NCBI RefSeq assembly: GCF_012912135.1
Contig: NZ_QMEB01000034.1
Location: forward strand, 1-33,523
Length of the DNA: 33,523 nt
From: Brasilonema bromeliae SPC951
Lineage (GTDB): Bacteria > Cyanobacteriota > Cyanobacteriia > Cyanobacteriales > Nostocaceae
Reading direction: 5' to 3'
Made by a program: the position numbers and the translations under genes
In this document: one piece after another, positions 7,423 through 15,781 of the stretch
Position numbering within the stretch: the first letter of the stretch is position 1
Layout of the letters: each line of letters starts with the position of its first letter
Notes under the pieces: model-generated
The model's database searches: none
What the model saw: only the letters and a program-made list of their open reading frames with translations
Told to the model about the DNA's origin: nothing

Positions 7423-8502
7423 ATGACGCAAAAGAAGCGAGCGTTGATTACTGGTATTACCGGTCAAGATGGTTCATATCTGAGTGAGTTTTTGCTAGAG
7501 CAAGGATATGAAGTTCATGGTATAATACGTCGGACATCCACCTTCAACACTGACCGCATAGATCATATCTACGAAGACCCTCACAAAGAGGGAGTGCGGT
7601 TATTTCTACACTATGGCGACTTGACAGATGGTACCACATTGCGCCGCATTCTGGAAGAAGTTCAACCAGTAGAAATTTACAATCTGGGTGCTCAATCGCA
7701 TGTACGGGTAAGCTTTGATTCTCCTGAGTACACAGTGGATTCAGTCGGGATGGGAACGCTGCGTTTGTTAGAAGCAATTCGTGACTACCAGCATCGCACA
7801 GGTATCCAAGTTCGGTTCTACCAAGCAGGTTCTTCGGAAATGTTTGGTTTGGTACAAGAAATCCCACAGAAGGAAACCACACCGTTTTATCCCCGTAGTC
7901 CTTACGCTTGTGCTAAGGTTTACGCTCATTGGCAAACAGTAAATTACCGTGAATCTTACGATATTTTTGCGTGTAATGGAATACTTTTTAACCATGAATC
8001 ACCAAGACGAGGTGAAACGTTTGTCACCCGCAAGATTACTATGGCAGTTGCCAGAATTTTTGCTGGCAAACAGAAAAAACTTTACATGGGTAATCTTGAT
8101 GCCAAGCGAGACTGGGGCTATGCCAAGGATTACGTCAAGGCAATGTGGTTGATGCTTCAGCAGGAGCAGCCTGACGATTACGTCATTGCTACAGGTGAAA
8201 CTCATACAGTACGAGAGTTTCTCGAACTAGCGTTTGGTTATGTCAACCTTAACTGGGAAGACTATGTGGAGTTTGACAAGCGCTATCTCCGTCCAGCAGA
8301 GGTAGACTTGTTAGTTGGTGATTCTACCAAGGCGCAGCAAAAGTTGGGTTGGAAGCTATCGGTAACATTTGAGCAACTGGTAGCTATCATGGTAGAAGCT
8401 GACCTTCAAGCATTGGGACTGACTTCACCAAATGGTAAGGTAGCAAAAGTCCTCAAGGATAATGCTATGATTCGGCAAGAATTGGGTGCGCTCCACTTGT
8501 GA
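7423..8502 (+). CDS. gmd: GDP-mannose 4,6-dehydratase
   Basis: A 359-residue extended SDR, normal length for GMD. It converts GDP-D-mannose to GDP-4-keto-6-deoxy-D-mannose using bound NADP. The N-terminus has the cofactor motif [11 protein letters not shown] (residues 10-20). [13 protein letters not shown] (88-100), AGSSEMFG (135-142) and [10 protein letters not shown] (161-170, Tyr161/Lys165) supply the active site. The start codon ATG at 7423 follows GGGATAAG. It is directly followed by fcl (22 bp gap), with which it makes GDP-L-fucose; the pair sits beside glycosyltransferase genes that likely use fucose. No oddity was seen. Confidence 0.97.
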   Translation: MTQKKRALITGITGQDGSYLSEFLLEQGYEVHGIIRRTSTFNTDRIDHIYEDPHKEGVRLFLHYGDLTDGTTLRRILEEVQPVEIYNLGAQSHVRVSFDSPEYTVDSVGMGTLRLLEAIRDYQHRTGIQVRFYQAGSSEMFGLVQEIPQKETTPFYPRSPYACAKVYAHWQTVNYRESYDIFACNGILFNHESPRRGETFVTRKITMAVARIFAGKQKKLYMGNLDAKRDWGYAKDYVKAMWLMLQQEQPDDYVIATGETHTVREFLELAFGYVNLNWEDYVEFDKRYLRPAEVDLLVGDSTKAQQKLGWKLSVTFEQLVAIMVEADLQALGLTSPNGKVAKVLKDNAMIRQELGALHL

Positions 8503-8524
8503 TCTACACCGCGAGGAAAAAAAT

Positions 8525-9469
8525 ATGAACGCCTTAGAACTCAAGGACAAAAGGATTCTCGTGACTGGTGGAGCTGGTTTTTTGGGGCGTCAAGTCATAG
8601 ACCAGCTGTGTAAGGCAGGAGCCACTGAGAATAAAATTACGGTACCGCGATCGCATGACTGCGATTTACGCATCCTAGAAAATTGCCAACGAGCAGTGGA
8701 TCAACAAGACATTGTTATCCACCTAGCAGCTCACGTCGGCGGTATCGGTCTCAACCGTGAGAAACCTGCTGAATTATTCTATGACAACTTGATAATGGGA
8801 ACTCAGTTGATTCATGCATCCTATCAAGCCAGAGTAGAAAAATTTGTCTGCGTTGGTACAATCTGCGCTTATCCCAAATTTACCCCAGTCCCATTCAAAG
8901 AGGATGACCTGTGGGATGGGTACCCAGAAGAAACCAACGCTCCCTACGGGATAGCAAAAAAAGCTCTTTTAGTCCAACTGCAAGCTTACCGCCAGCAATA
9001 CGACTTCAATGGTGTTTACCTGCTACCTGTGAATCTGTATGGACCAGAAGATAACTTTGATCCTAGAAGTTCTCACGTCATTCCAGCGTTGATTCGCAAA
9101 GTTTATGAAGCACAGATAAAGGGAGAAAAGAAACTCCCAGTTTGGGGTGACGGTAGTCCTACCCGCGAGTTTTTGTATTCAGAAGACGCGGGGCGGGGTA
9201 TTGTGATGGGGACTCAATTTTACAACGACGCTGAACCCGTTAACTTGGGAACAGGTTATGAAATCTCCATCCGTGACTTAATCAATCTCATCTGTGAATT
9301 GATGGAGTTTGACGGCGAAATTGTTTGGGAAACCGACAAACCCAATGGTCAACCGCGTCGCTGTTTAGATACAGAACGAGCTAAAAAAGCCTTTGGTTTT
9401 AATGCTGAAGTAGACTTCAAGCAAGGGTTGAAGAACACGATTGAGTGGTGGCGTCAAAACGCTGCTTAA
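8525..9469 (+). CDS. fcl: GDP-L-fucose synthase
   Basis: A 314-residue epimerase-reductase that turns GDP-4-keto-6-deoxymannose into GDP-L-fucose with NADPH. Seen are the Rossmann motif GGAGFLG (residues 15-21), HLAAHVGGIGLN (66-77), GTICAYP (111-117) and the Tyr141-x3-Lys145 pair in APYGIAKKA. I chose ATG 8525, preceded by GAGGAA, over an upstream ATG at 8486 that would overlap gmd and add 13 unrelated residues. The 22-bp gap to gmd indicates one transcript. The product feeds fucosyl groups to exopolysaccharide or glycolipid. Normal length, no missing motif. Confidence 0.95.
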   Translation: MNALELKDKRILVTGGAGFLGRQVIDQLCKAGATENKITVPRSHDCDLRILENCQRAVDQQDIVIHLAAHVGGIGLNREKPAELFYDNLIMGTQLIHASYQARVEKFVCVGTICAYPKFTPVPFKEDDLWDGYPEETNAPYGIAKKALLVQLQAYRQQYDFNGVYLLPVNLYGPEDNFDPRSSHVIPALIRKVYEAQIKGEKKLPVWGDGSPTREFLYSEDAGRGIVMGTQFYNDAEPVNLGTGYEISIRDLINLICELMEFDGEIVWETDKPNGQPRRCLDTERAKKAFGFNAEVDFKQGLKNTIEWWRQNAA

Positions 9470-9497
9470 TCGTTGTCAAAATACTAATTAATTGTAG

Positions 9498-9526
9498 GGT
9501 GGGCATTGCTCACCTTATTTATTTGT
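9498..9526 (+). terminator. Hairpin with T-rich tail after fcl
   Basis: GGTGGGC (9498-9504) pairs with GCTCACC (9508-9514), with one G-T pair, and is followed by TTATTTATTTGTTTTT. The unit GGTGGGCATTGC is a widespread cyanobacterial spacer repeat; a related copy lies at about 29783-29800. It likely separates fcl from the next gene. Confidence 0.5.
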
Positions 9527-9546
9527 TTTTGGAACTAGGTTTTCAG

Positions 9547-10098
9547 ATGGGAAAAACAGAGTTACGCAAATCGCTGCTCAAAACACGTCAATCTTTATCC
9601 GTAACAGACTGGAAACATAAGAGTCAGCTTATCTGCCAAAACCTTTTAAACTCTCCCCAATTTAACCAAGCAAAAACAATACTCGCTTATTTCAGCTTTC
9701 GCCAAGAACCAGATCTGAGCCAATTATTTACAGATTCCTCTCATCGTTGGGGTTTCCCTCGCTGTGTTGGTCAGTCGCTTGACTGGCATATTTGGACACA
9801 TAAAGACACCGTAATAACCGGTATTTATGGTATCACGGAACCTCATCCTGATGCACCAACTATAGCTTCTGCGGACGTTGATTTAATTTTTGTTCCCTGT
9901 GTTGCTTGCGACTACCAAGGATATCGCTTGGGTTATGGCGGGGGATATTATGACCGCATGCTGAGTTCTCCGGAATGGATCAACAAGCCAACTATAGGTA
10001 TTGTGTTTGAATTTGCTTATTTGCCTGAGATCCCCATTGATACTTGGGATAAACCATTGCAAGGTGTATGTACAGAAATAGCTCTTGTTTATCAATAA
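9547..10098 (+). CDS. 5-formyltetrahydrofolate cyclo-ligase
   Basis: A 183-residue protein of the 5-FTHF cyclo-ligase (MTHFS/YgfA) family, which uses ATP to return 5-formyl-THF to the one-carbon pool as 5,10-methenyl-THF in the cytosol. The hallmark RLGYGGGYYDR is at residues 127-137; KTELRKSLLKTRQSLS at the start and DLIFVPCVACDYQGY before the hallmark are also typical. ATG 9547 is chosen: the open frame extends upstream into fcl, but those residues are not family-like. It is alone after the hairpin at 9498 and is probably housekeeping, unrelated to the sugar genes. Confidence 0.93.
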   Translation: MGKTELRKSLLKTRQSLSVTDWKHKSQLICQNLLNSPQFNQAKTILAYFSFRQEPDLSQLFTDSSHRWGFPRCVGQSLDWHIWTHKDTVITGIYGITEPHPDAPTIASADVDLIFVPCVACDYQGYRLGYGGGYYDRMLSSPEWINKPTIGIVFEFAYLPEIPIDTWDKPLQGVCTEIALVYQ

Positions 10099-10214
10099 AT
10101 TTTTTGCAGAAATTTGATTGCAAAAATCCGAACCGTCTTTTCACCCCTACCCTCTAATCAGTTCGTTTACAATACAAGAGTTCACTTTTGACTTTCAGTG
10201 ATAGGTTAACCAAA

Positions 10215-10442
10215 ATGCCGATTAACTGGCGTGAACATGTTGTGAGTAGTTCTGATGTACTTCGAGGTAAGCCAAGGATTAAGGGAACGCGCATTCCAGT
10301 CAGCCTGATTTTGGGCTATTTGGCTGCTGGTAAGACCGATGATCAGATTCTCCAAGAATTTCCAGATTTACAAAAAGAGCAGATTTTGGCATGTCTCGAT
10401 TATGCGCGTGATTTGGCAAATTTTGAGACGGTTGCATCGTGA
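10215..10442 (+). CDS. DUF433 protein, probable antitoxin
   Basis: A 75-residue protein with the DUF433 pattern: VLRGKPRIKGTRIPVSLILGYLAAGKTDDQILQEFPDLQKEQILACLDYA. DUF433 proteins are small helix-turn-helix-like antitoxins, often paired with PIN-like toxins. The ATG at 10215 gives the normal start; an upstream TTG (10188) is less likely. The gene overlaps the next by 4 bp (GTGA), the tight coupling of toxin-antitoxin pairs. It probably binds both the partner and its own promoter, but no operator was identified. Confidence 0.88.
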   Translation: MPINWREHVVSSSDVLRGKPRIKGTRIPVSLILGYLAAGKTDDQILQEFPDLQKEQILACLDYARDLANFETVAS

Positions 10443-10807
10443 GCTTGACGTTTTTCATGGATCAATGCGTTCCGGCTTCCATTGGGCAGTTTTTGCGGGA
10501 TAACGGTTATGATGTGTTGATTTTGAAAGACTATATTCCAATCGAGTCTCCTGATGAAATTGTGATTGCCAAAGCACAGGAATTGGATGCAATTTTAGTT
10601 TCACTGAATGGAGATTTTGCTGACATTGTCAGGTATCTTCCTGGTAATTATCGGGGTATTATTTCGATCCAACTTCGGAATCATCCTGAAATCATTCCTC
10701 TACTGATGCAGAGGTTGGTGGATTATTTGTCTAACCACGGTGATATGGAACATTATCAAGGCAAGTTATTCATTGTTGAAGCAAATAGAATTCGCATACG
10801 AGAGTAA
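10439..10807 (+). CDS. DUF5615 PIN-like protein, probable toxin
   Basis: A 122-residue protein with the DUF5615 PIN-like fold, a presumed nuclease. FFMDQCVPASIGQFLRDNGYDV at the N-terminus carries the first acidic residue (Asp8). D38 in SPDEIVIAKAQELDAILV and GDF near residues 57-59 supply the others. The usual TxDxDF reads SLNGDF here, so one Asp is Asn; this variant may be normal for its subgroup. The GTG start overlaps the DUF433 stop in GTGA. With its partner it forms a likely type II toxin-antitoxin module; activity is not proven. Downstream is a short HIP1-bearing palindrome (10808-10852). Confidence 0.85.
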   Translation: MSLTFFMDQCVPASIGQFLRDNGYDVLILKDYIPIESPDEIVIAKAQELDAILVSLNGDFADIVRYLPGNYRGIISIQLRNHPEIIPLLMQRLVDYLSNHGDMEHYQGKLFIVEANRIRIRE

Positions 10808-10852
10808 CGCGATCTGCCGCTATGCTGCAGCGAAGCTATCGCGATCGCCACC
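10808..10852. repeat. Short HIP1-containing palindromic repeat
   Basis: A GC-rich stretch with CTGCAG at its centre and GCGATCGC at its right end, resembling the scattered palindromic elements elsewhere in the window. It lies between the convergent DUF5615 and HEAT-repeat genes. Confidence 0.4.
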
Positions 10853-10869
10853 TCTTGTCTACTTTCAAC

Positions 10870-12090
10870 CTACGTTGTGAACGATAGCTTCTTCAATGCA
10901 GCGCTTGCATGTAGTCTCACTTGAGCATCTTCATCTGCCAACATCTGAGTTAATGGATTTATTGCCTGCTTTTTGCCTAACTGTCCTAAAGAGAGAGCGA
11001 TCGCACTTTTAATATTGCCAATTTCAACTCCCGGATGGTTTTGTTGCAACATTTCCAGCAAAATTTCTGCTGCTTTGTCAGTTAACGTTGTATCACTAAC
11101 TCGCCCTAAAACGGTAACAATTTCCTGCCATACCGTGGGGAACTGCAGTTGATAAAGTGCTTGTTGCAAATACTTCAAACCCGATAATGTCCCTACCCAA
11201 CTTAAAGCGCGGATGGCTTCCAGTTGCAACTGAATTGGTATATTAGGGGACACCAAAACCTGAAATAATTGCTGTGCTGCAGCTTCACCACCCATTCTAG
11301 AAAGGGCAGCTACTGCGGCACAACAAACATCTTGATTAATGTCAGAAAGCCTGGGTTGCAATCTTGCTACCAAATTTAGTGCTTCACGTAAGTCAGGACG
11401 AAAACCCAAACCAACGACTGCTTCTCGCCTCACTGGGGCAGCAACATCATTCAAAGCATTGATAAGCACTGGTGGGACGCGGTGATCGTGAAAGCTACTC
11501 AGTGCTTCAACAGCCACAGCACGGATAGCAACTTGTGAATCTTCCACTACGCTCAACAAAGGTGCGATTGTTTCTTTTTGCCGGATGTAAGAAAGCATTT
11601 GAGTTGCTAATAGCCGTGTCTGTTCTTGGGCTAAAAGTTCTGTCAGGGAGGCAATAGCAAGTGAACCCATTTGCCCCAAGGCAGTGGCTGCTATCTTCAT
11701 AAGTTCATCACTTTCATTAGTTTTTAGCAATTCCACCAGAGGCGGAATGGCATTTGGATTTTTCAAATCCCCCAAAATGCGTGCTGCATAAGCACGCAAC
11801 TCTTCCTCTGCGTCTTCATCTTTTAATATATCTATCAGGGGAGGGATGACAATATTTCCCAGACTTGTCAGCACTTTGGCAATTTCCCAGCGTTGCTGAA
11901 AATCTCCAGTTTCGAGAACCTGAAGTGCTAATTCCAAGAGATGTTCTTGATTTTTCAGTATCTCTGGATGTTCTGAGTCCTGTTGTTGAGTCAACTGTTG
12001 TAAGCATTGAATCAGTGATGACCAATTAGCTGCATTGTATGCCGCCTGCGCTTGTACCAGAAGCTGATTGATGTTGTTCACAATCTGCAA
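10870..12090 (-). CDS. HEAT-repeat protein divergent from nirA
   Basis: A 406-residue all-helical protein made of repeated units such as AIPPLVELLKTNESDELMKIAATALGQMG and AINPLTQMLADEDAQVRLHASAALKKL, the HEAT/PBS-lyase-like pattern shared with CpcE-type phycobilin lyases. The N-terminal 60 residues are helical without the repeat. Such proteins usually act as scaffolds or cofactor-handling partners; no enzyme residues are seen. It is transcribed away from nirA across a 386-bp spacer holding the NtcA promoter. From memory, a lyase-like HEAT gene also lies near nirA in Anabaena and affects nitrite reductase, so a role in NirA maturation or control is plausible but not shown here. Confidence 0.8.
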   Translation of the reverse strand: MQIVNNINQLLVQAQAAYNAANWSSLIQCLQQLTQQQDSEHPEILKNQEHLLELALQVLETGDFQQRWEIAKVLTSLGNIVIPPLIDILKDEDAEEELRAYAARILGDLKNPNAIPPLVELLKTNESDELMKIAATALGQMGSLAIASLTELLAQEQTRLLATQMLSYIRQKETIAPLLSVVEDSQVAIRAVAVEALSSFHDHRVPPVLINALNDVAAPVRREAVVGLGFRPDLREALNLVARLQPRLSDINQDVCCAAVAALSRMGGEAAAQQLFQVLVSPNIPIQLQLEAIRALSWVGTLSGLKYLQQALYQLQFPTVWQEIVTVLGRVSDTTLTDKAAEILLEMLQQNHPGVEIGNIKSAIALSLGQLGKKQAINPLTQMLADEDAQVRLHASAALKKLSFTT

Positions 12091-12195
12091 ATTCCCAAAT
12101 AGTCATGCCAAATTGATTTTACTTGGCACTTAAGTTCAAGGGCTGCTCAAGATTGCCGTTGACAAGCGCTTTACGTCCCTTGTGTGCTTATTTTT

Positions 12196-12210
12196 ATGCA
12201 AAAAATGTAT
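12196..12210 (+). promoter_or_regulatory. Candidate NtcB (LysR-type) binding site
   Basis: ATGCA-AAAAA-TGTAT is an inverted repeat with one mismatch that fits both the LysR T-N11-A rule (T12197, A12209) and the TGCA-N5-TGCA form I recall for NtcB, the nitrite-responsive activator. Its centre is about 50 bp upstream of the NtcA box centre. Confidence 0.45.
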
Positions 12211-12247
12211 CAATTTGATGTCTTTTCCTCAATATAGAGAAAATTTA

Positions 12248-12289
12248 GTAACCAAATATACGATCTTGATCGCTTTGCAATATTAAGGT
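12248..12289 (+). promoter_or_regulatory. NtcA-activated promoter of nirA
   Basis: GTA-ACCAAATA-TAC at 12248-12261 is a perfect GTA-N8-TAC NtcA box. Exactly 22 nt later comes TAAGGT (12284-12289), matching the TANNNT -10 element, so both parts and the spacing agree with the class II NtcA promoter consensus. Transcription should start near 12296 when nitrogen is low. Confidence 0.85.
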
Positions 12290-12476
12290 AAAGAGGAACA
12301 TAAAGGGTGCACAAAGAGATTTTTTTAACAAGTATGTAAACACTAAAAAATACACTTTCTCTACTATATACCTCACAAATCTAGAAAAACAGGATGTTAG
12401 AAGCTGAAAAATTGATATTGAGCAACGACTTTTAAAACTTTTCTGGAATTACTAATTTGCAACCGAGTTGAGCTTC

Positions 12477-14072
12477 ATGACAGACTTAGCAACTACCACC
12501 ACAGCCAGCTTAAACAAGTTTGAGAAATTCAAGGCAGAAAAAGATGGTCTTGCCGTTAAGGCAGAAATAGAAAAGTTTGCCTCTCTTGGCTGGGAGGCGA
12601 TGGACGAAACTGACCGAGATCATCGGCTCAAGTGGGTGGGTGTATTCTTTCGCCCAGTCACTCCAGGCAAGTTTATGATGCGGATGCGGATACCTAATGG
12701 TATTCTCACAAGCGAGCAAATGCGTGTGTTAGCTGAAGTGATTCAACGTTACGGTGATGATGGTAACGCTGACATTACTACCAGACAAAATATCCAACTG
12801 CGAGGCATCCGGATTGAAGATTTACCAGAGATCTTTGAGAAACTTCGTGCAGTTGACTTAACCAGTGTGCAGTCAGGGATGGATAACGTCCGCAATATTA
12901 CAGGCGATCCAGTCGCTGGGTTAGATGCGGATGAGTTGTTTGACACGCGAGAGTTGGTACAACAAATTCAAGACATGGTCACCAACCGAGGTGAAGGCAA
13001 TTCCGAGTTTAGCAACCTCCCACGGAAATTTAATATTGCGATTACTGGTGGACGGGACAATTCAGTTCACGCCGAAATTAACGATTTAGCTTTCGTTCCC
13101 GCTTTTAAGGAAGCACAGGGAGCAAGGGGAGCAGGGGAAGAAATTACTCCCTCATCCCCACTATTTGGCTTCAATGTCCTTGTCGGTGGATTCTTTTCTG
13201 CTAAGCGCTGTGAGGCGGCTGTACCCCTGAATGTTTGGGTTCCTCCAGAGGATGTCGTCGCTTTGTGTAGAGCCGTTTTGGAAGTTTTTCGTGATCACGG
13301 TTTACGCGCAAATCGGCAAAAAGCCCGCCTGATGTGGTTAATTGACGAATGGGGAATCGAAAAGTTCCGTACAGAAGTTGAACAACGGTTTGGTAAGTCG
13401 TTGCTGGGCGCAGCAGCACGGGATGAAATTGATTGGGAAAAACGCGACCACGTTGGGGTATATAAACAAAAACAACCAGGATTGAACTACGTAGGGTTGC
13501 ACGTTCCGGTCGGTCGGTTGTTTGCCGAGGATATGTTTGAAATAGCACGTCTGGCAGAAGTTTACGGCAGTGGCGAAATCCGTCTCACGGTTGAACAAAA
13601 CGTCATTATCCCCAATATTGGTGATTCACTGCTGGAAACTTTTTTAACCGAACCGGTACTTGACAAATTTACCATTAACCCCACTTTGCTGACGCGATCG
13701 CTCGTTTCTTGCACAGGCGCACAATTTTGCAACTTTGCCCTCATTGAAACCAAAAACCGCGCTTTAGAAACCATAAAGGCGTTGGAAGCAGAGTTAGAAC
13801 TCACTCGTCCTGTGCGAATTCACTGGACAGGATGCCCAAACTCCTGCGGACAGCCACAAGTCGCAGACATTGGCTTAATGGGAACTAAAGTTCGCAAAAA
13901 TGGTAAAACTCTGGAAGGGGTTGATATTTACATGGGTGGCAAAGTTGGCAAGGAGGCACAATTAGGAACTTGTATCACTAAAGGTATTCCTTGCGAAGAC
14001 TTGCTACCAGTCTTGCAAGAACTTCTGATTTCACATTTTGGCGCACGCTTACGAGAACCAGCCGCAGTTTAA
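12477..14072 (+). CDS. nirA: Ferredoxin-nitrite reductase NirA
   Basis: A 531-residue siroheme/[4Fe-4S] enzyme that reduces nitrite to ammonium with six electrons from ferredoxin. The cluster and siroheme cysteines are Cys412 and Cys418 (CTGAQFC) and Cys453 and Cys457 (CPNSC); TTRQNIQLRGI and the duplicated ferredoxin-like halves are in place. ATG 12477 is chosen; a TTG three codons upstream is in frame. Residues of about 213-227 (QGARGAGEEITPSSP) interrupt the usual VPAFK...FGFNVLVGG junction and are encoded by a GGGAGCA minisatellite, an apparent in-frame insertion. The gene follows an NtcA promoter and precedes nrtP, so it heads the nitrate assimilation operon. Confidence 0.97.
   Translation: MTDLATTTTASLNKFEKFKAEKDGLAVKAEIEKFASLGWEAMDETDRDHRLKWVGVFFRPVTPGKFMMRMRIPNGILTSEQMRVLAEVIQRYGDDGNADITTRQNIQLRGIRIEDLPEIFEKLRAVDLTSVQSGMDNVRNITGDPVAGLDADELFDTRELVQQIQDMVTNRGEGNSEFSNLPRKFNIAITGGRDNSVHAEINDLAFVPAFKEAQGARGAGEEITPSSPLFGFNVLVGGFFSAKRCEAAVPLNVWVPPEDVVALCRAVLEVFRDHGLRANRQKARLMWLIDEWGIEKFRTEVEQRFGKSLLGAAARDEIDWEKRDHVGVYKQKQPGLNYVGLHVPVGRLFAEDMFEIARLAEVYGSGEIRLTVEQNVIIPNIGDSLLETFLTEPVLDKFTINPTLLTRSLVSCTGAQFCNFALIETKNRALETIKALEAELELTRPVRIHWTGCPNSCGQPQVADIGLMGTKVRKNGKTLEGVDIYMGGKVGKEAQLGTCITKGIPCEDLLPVLQELLISHFGARLREPAAV
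13112..13140 (+). repeat. GGGAGCA minisatellite inside nirA
   Basis: Tandem imperfect units (CAGGGAGCAA, GGGGAGCA, GGGGAAG) lie within the coding sequence and are read in frame. The same kind of repeat is common between genes in filamentous cyanobacteria. Confidence 0.6.
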
Positions 14073-14095
14073 AGCTACGCGTCCAATTTGCACAT

Positions 14096-14157
14096 TTATT
14101 CCTTATGGTCGTTATTTGTCCTTAGTCACTCAGTGTTATAAATGACCTAAGGAATAA
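14096..14157. repeat. Long stem-loop between nirA and nrtP
   Basis: A perfect 10-bp inverted repeat (14096-14105 with 14148-14157) extended by GGTC/GACC and ATTT/AAAT with small bulges. There is no T tail after it, so it is more likely an RNA-processing or stability hairpin, or a palindromic repeat, than a terminator. Confidence 0.6.
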
Positions 14158-14266
14158 GGACAGGCTTCACCAAAAATTCAGCCACTTGAATGTTTTTCAG
14201 GGCAATTGCACCATTGCCCCCAAATTTGTCCATGTAATTTTTCTGTTTTCTATCCAATAAAACCCA

Positions 14267-15781
14267 ATGCTCAAAGGATTGTTTTCACTTAACGGTCGTT
14301 ATCGCATTCTGCACCAAACTTGGTTTGCCTTCTTTCTGACTTTTGTTTGTTGGTTTAACTTTGCTCCTTTTGCGACAACAATCGGCAAGGAGTTACATCT
14401 GGCACCAGAGCAAGTTAAAACTTTGGGCATCTGCAACCTTGCGCTAACAATCCCCGCACGAATCATCATTGGGATGCTTCTAGACCGTTTTGGTCCGAGA
14501 ATTACCTATTCAATGCTACTGATTTTTGCTGCTGTTCCTTGTTTTGCAACGGCGCTATCGCAGAATTTTGACCATCTCGTCATCAGTCGCCTACTAATGG
14601 GAATTGTTGGCAGTGGGTTTGTCGTGGGTATCCGGATGGTGTCGGAATGGTTCCCACCAAAAGAGATTGGAATTGCCCAAGGGATTTATGGCGGTTGGGG
14701 TAACTTTGGTGCTTTTGGGGCAGAGTTTGCCCTACCTACAATTGCAGTTGCTGCTAGCTTTCTGAGTGGTGGCGGTTCTAATTGGCGGTTTGCGATCGCC
14801 CTAACTGGTGTCATCGCCGCTATCTATGGCGTGATTTATTACAACAGTGTCCAAGACACACCTGCTGGCAAAGTTTATCAAAGACCTAAGAAAAATGGTG
14901 CTCTAGAAGTGACCAGTGTTAAAAGCTTCTGGGCAATGATTCTCTCAAATTTCGGTTTGATTTTTGCCTTGGGTTTATTGGCTTGGCGTCTGGAACAAAA
15001 GAACATTCACTTTTTGACTCAAAGCCAAATGTATCTGGCTTGGCTACTGTTAGCAGGATTATTTGCTTACCAAACATACAAAGCTTGGCAGGTTAACAAA
15101 GAACTTCTCACTGGCAACAAAACCTACGCTCCCTCCCAACGCTATCAATTTAGTCAAGTCGCTTTACTCGAATTCACTTACGTGACTAACTTTGGTTCGG
15201 AACTTGCTGCTGTTTCCATGCTACCCGCGTTTTTTGAAAAAACCTTTGGTTTAGAGCATGTGGTCGCTGGGATGATTGCTGCTACTTATCCCTTTTTAAA
15301 CTTAATTTCTCGTCCCAGTGGAGGTTTAATTTCTGATAAGTTTGGCTCCCGTAAATGGACGATGACAATTATCTCTGCTGGCATTGGTGTTGCCTATTTG
15401 ATGGCACATTATATTAACGGCAGTTGGGCGCTTCCAGTTGCAATTGCAGTCACGATGTTTGCCGCTTATTTCGCTCAAGCTGGCTGCGGTGCAACCTACG
15501 GTATTGTACCTCTCATCAAGAAAGAAGCTACAGGACAAATCGCCGGAAATGTGGGAGCTTACGGTAACTTTGGGGGCGTTGTTTATCTGACAATTTTCAG
15601 CTTAACTGATGCACCAACGCTGTTTACCACAATGGGTGTAGCTGCTCTGGTCTGCGCTTTTATGTGTGCCTTCTTCCTGAAAGAACCAAAGGGTTCCTTT
15701 GCTGCTGCTTATGAAGGTGAAGCACCAGAAACACAAACTTCAGTGAATCACCACAGTTCTGGTATTCTAGCTGAGAAATAA
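14267..15781 (+). CDS. nrtP: Nitrate/nitrite permease, NRT2/NarK-type MFS
   Basis: A 504-residue, twelve-helix transporter of the nitrate/nitrite porter family in the inner membrane. The two nitrate signature segments are visible: GGWGNFGAFG near residues 141-150 and AYGNFGGVVY near 429-438. RFGPRI after helix 2 is the MFS loop motif. In cyanobacteria this NrtP type imports nitrate and nitrite in place of the ABC transporter NrtABCD, which is absent here. It lies 194 bp after nirA on the same strand and before narB, so it is probably controlled by the same NtcA promoter. Normal length; the C-terminal tail (about 30 residues) is hydrophilic. Confidence 0.95.
   Translation: MLKGLFSLNGRYRILHQTWFAFFLTFVCWFNFAPFATTIGKELHLAPEQVKTLGICNLALTIPARIIIGMLLDRFGPRITYSMLLIFAAVPCFATALSQNFDHLVISRLLMGIVGSGFVVGIRMVSEWFPPKEIGIAQGIYGGWGNFGAFGAEFALPTIAVAASFLSGGGSNWRFAIALTGVIAAIYGVIYYNSVQDTPAGKVYQRPKKNGALEVTSVKSFWAMILSNFGLIFALGLLAWRLEQKNIHFLTQSQMYLAWLLLAGLFAYQTYKAWQVNKELLTGNKTYAPSQRYQFSQVALLEFTYVTNFGSELAAVSMLPAFFEKTFGLEHVVAGMIAATYPFLNLISRPSGGLISDKFGSRKWTMTIISAGIGVAYLMAHYINGSWALPVAIAVTMFAAYFAQAGCGATYGIVPLIKKEATGQIAGNVGAYGNFGGVVYLTIFSLTDAPTLFTTMGVAALVCAFMCAFFLKEPKGSFAAAYEGEAPETQTSVNHHSSGILAEK

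Larger units (their letters stand above)
12091..12476 (+). promoter_or_regulatory. Divergent control region between HEAT gene and nirA
   Basis: A 386-bp spacer with no gene. It contains a possible NtcB site at 12196-12210, an NtcA box at 12248-12261 and a -10 element at 12284-12289. This leaves a nirA leader of about 180 nt rich in A/T. No hairpin with a T tail was noted in the leader. Confidence 0.7.
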
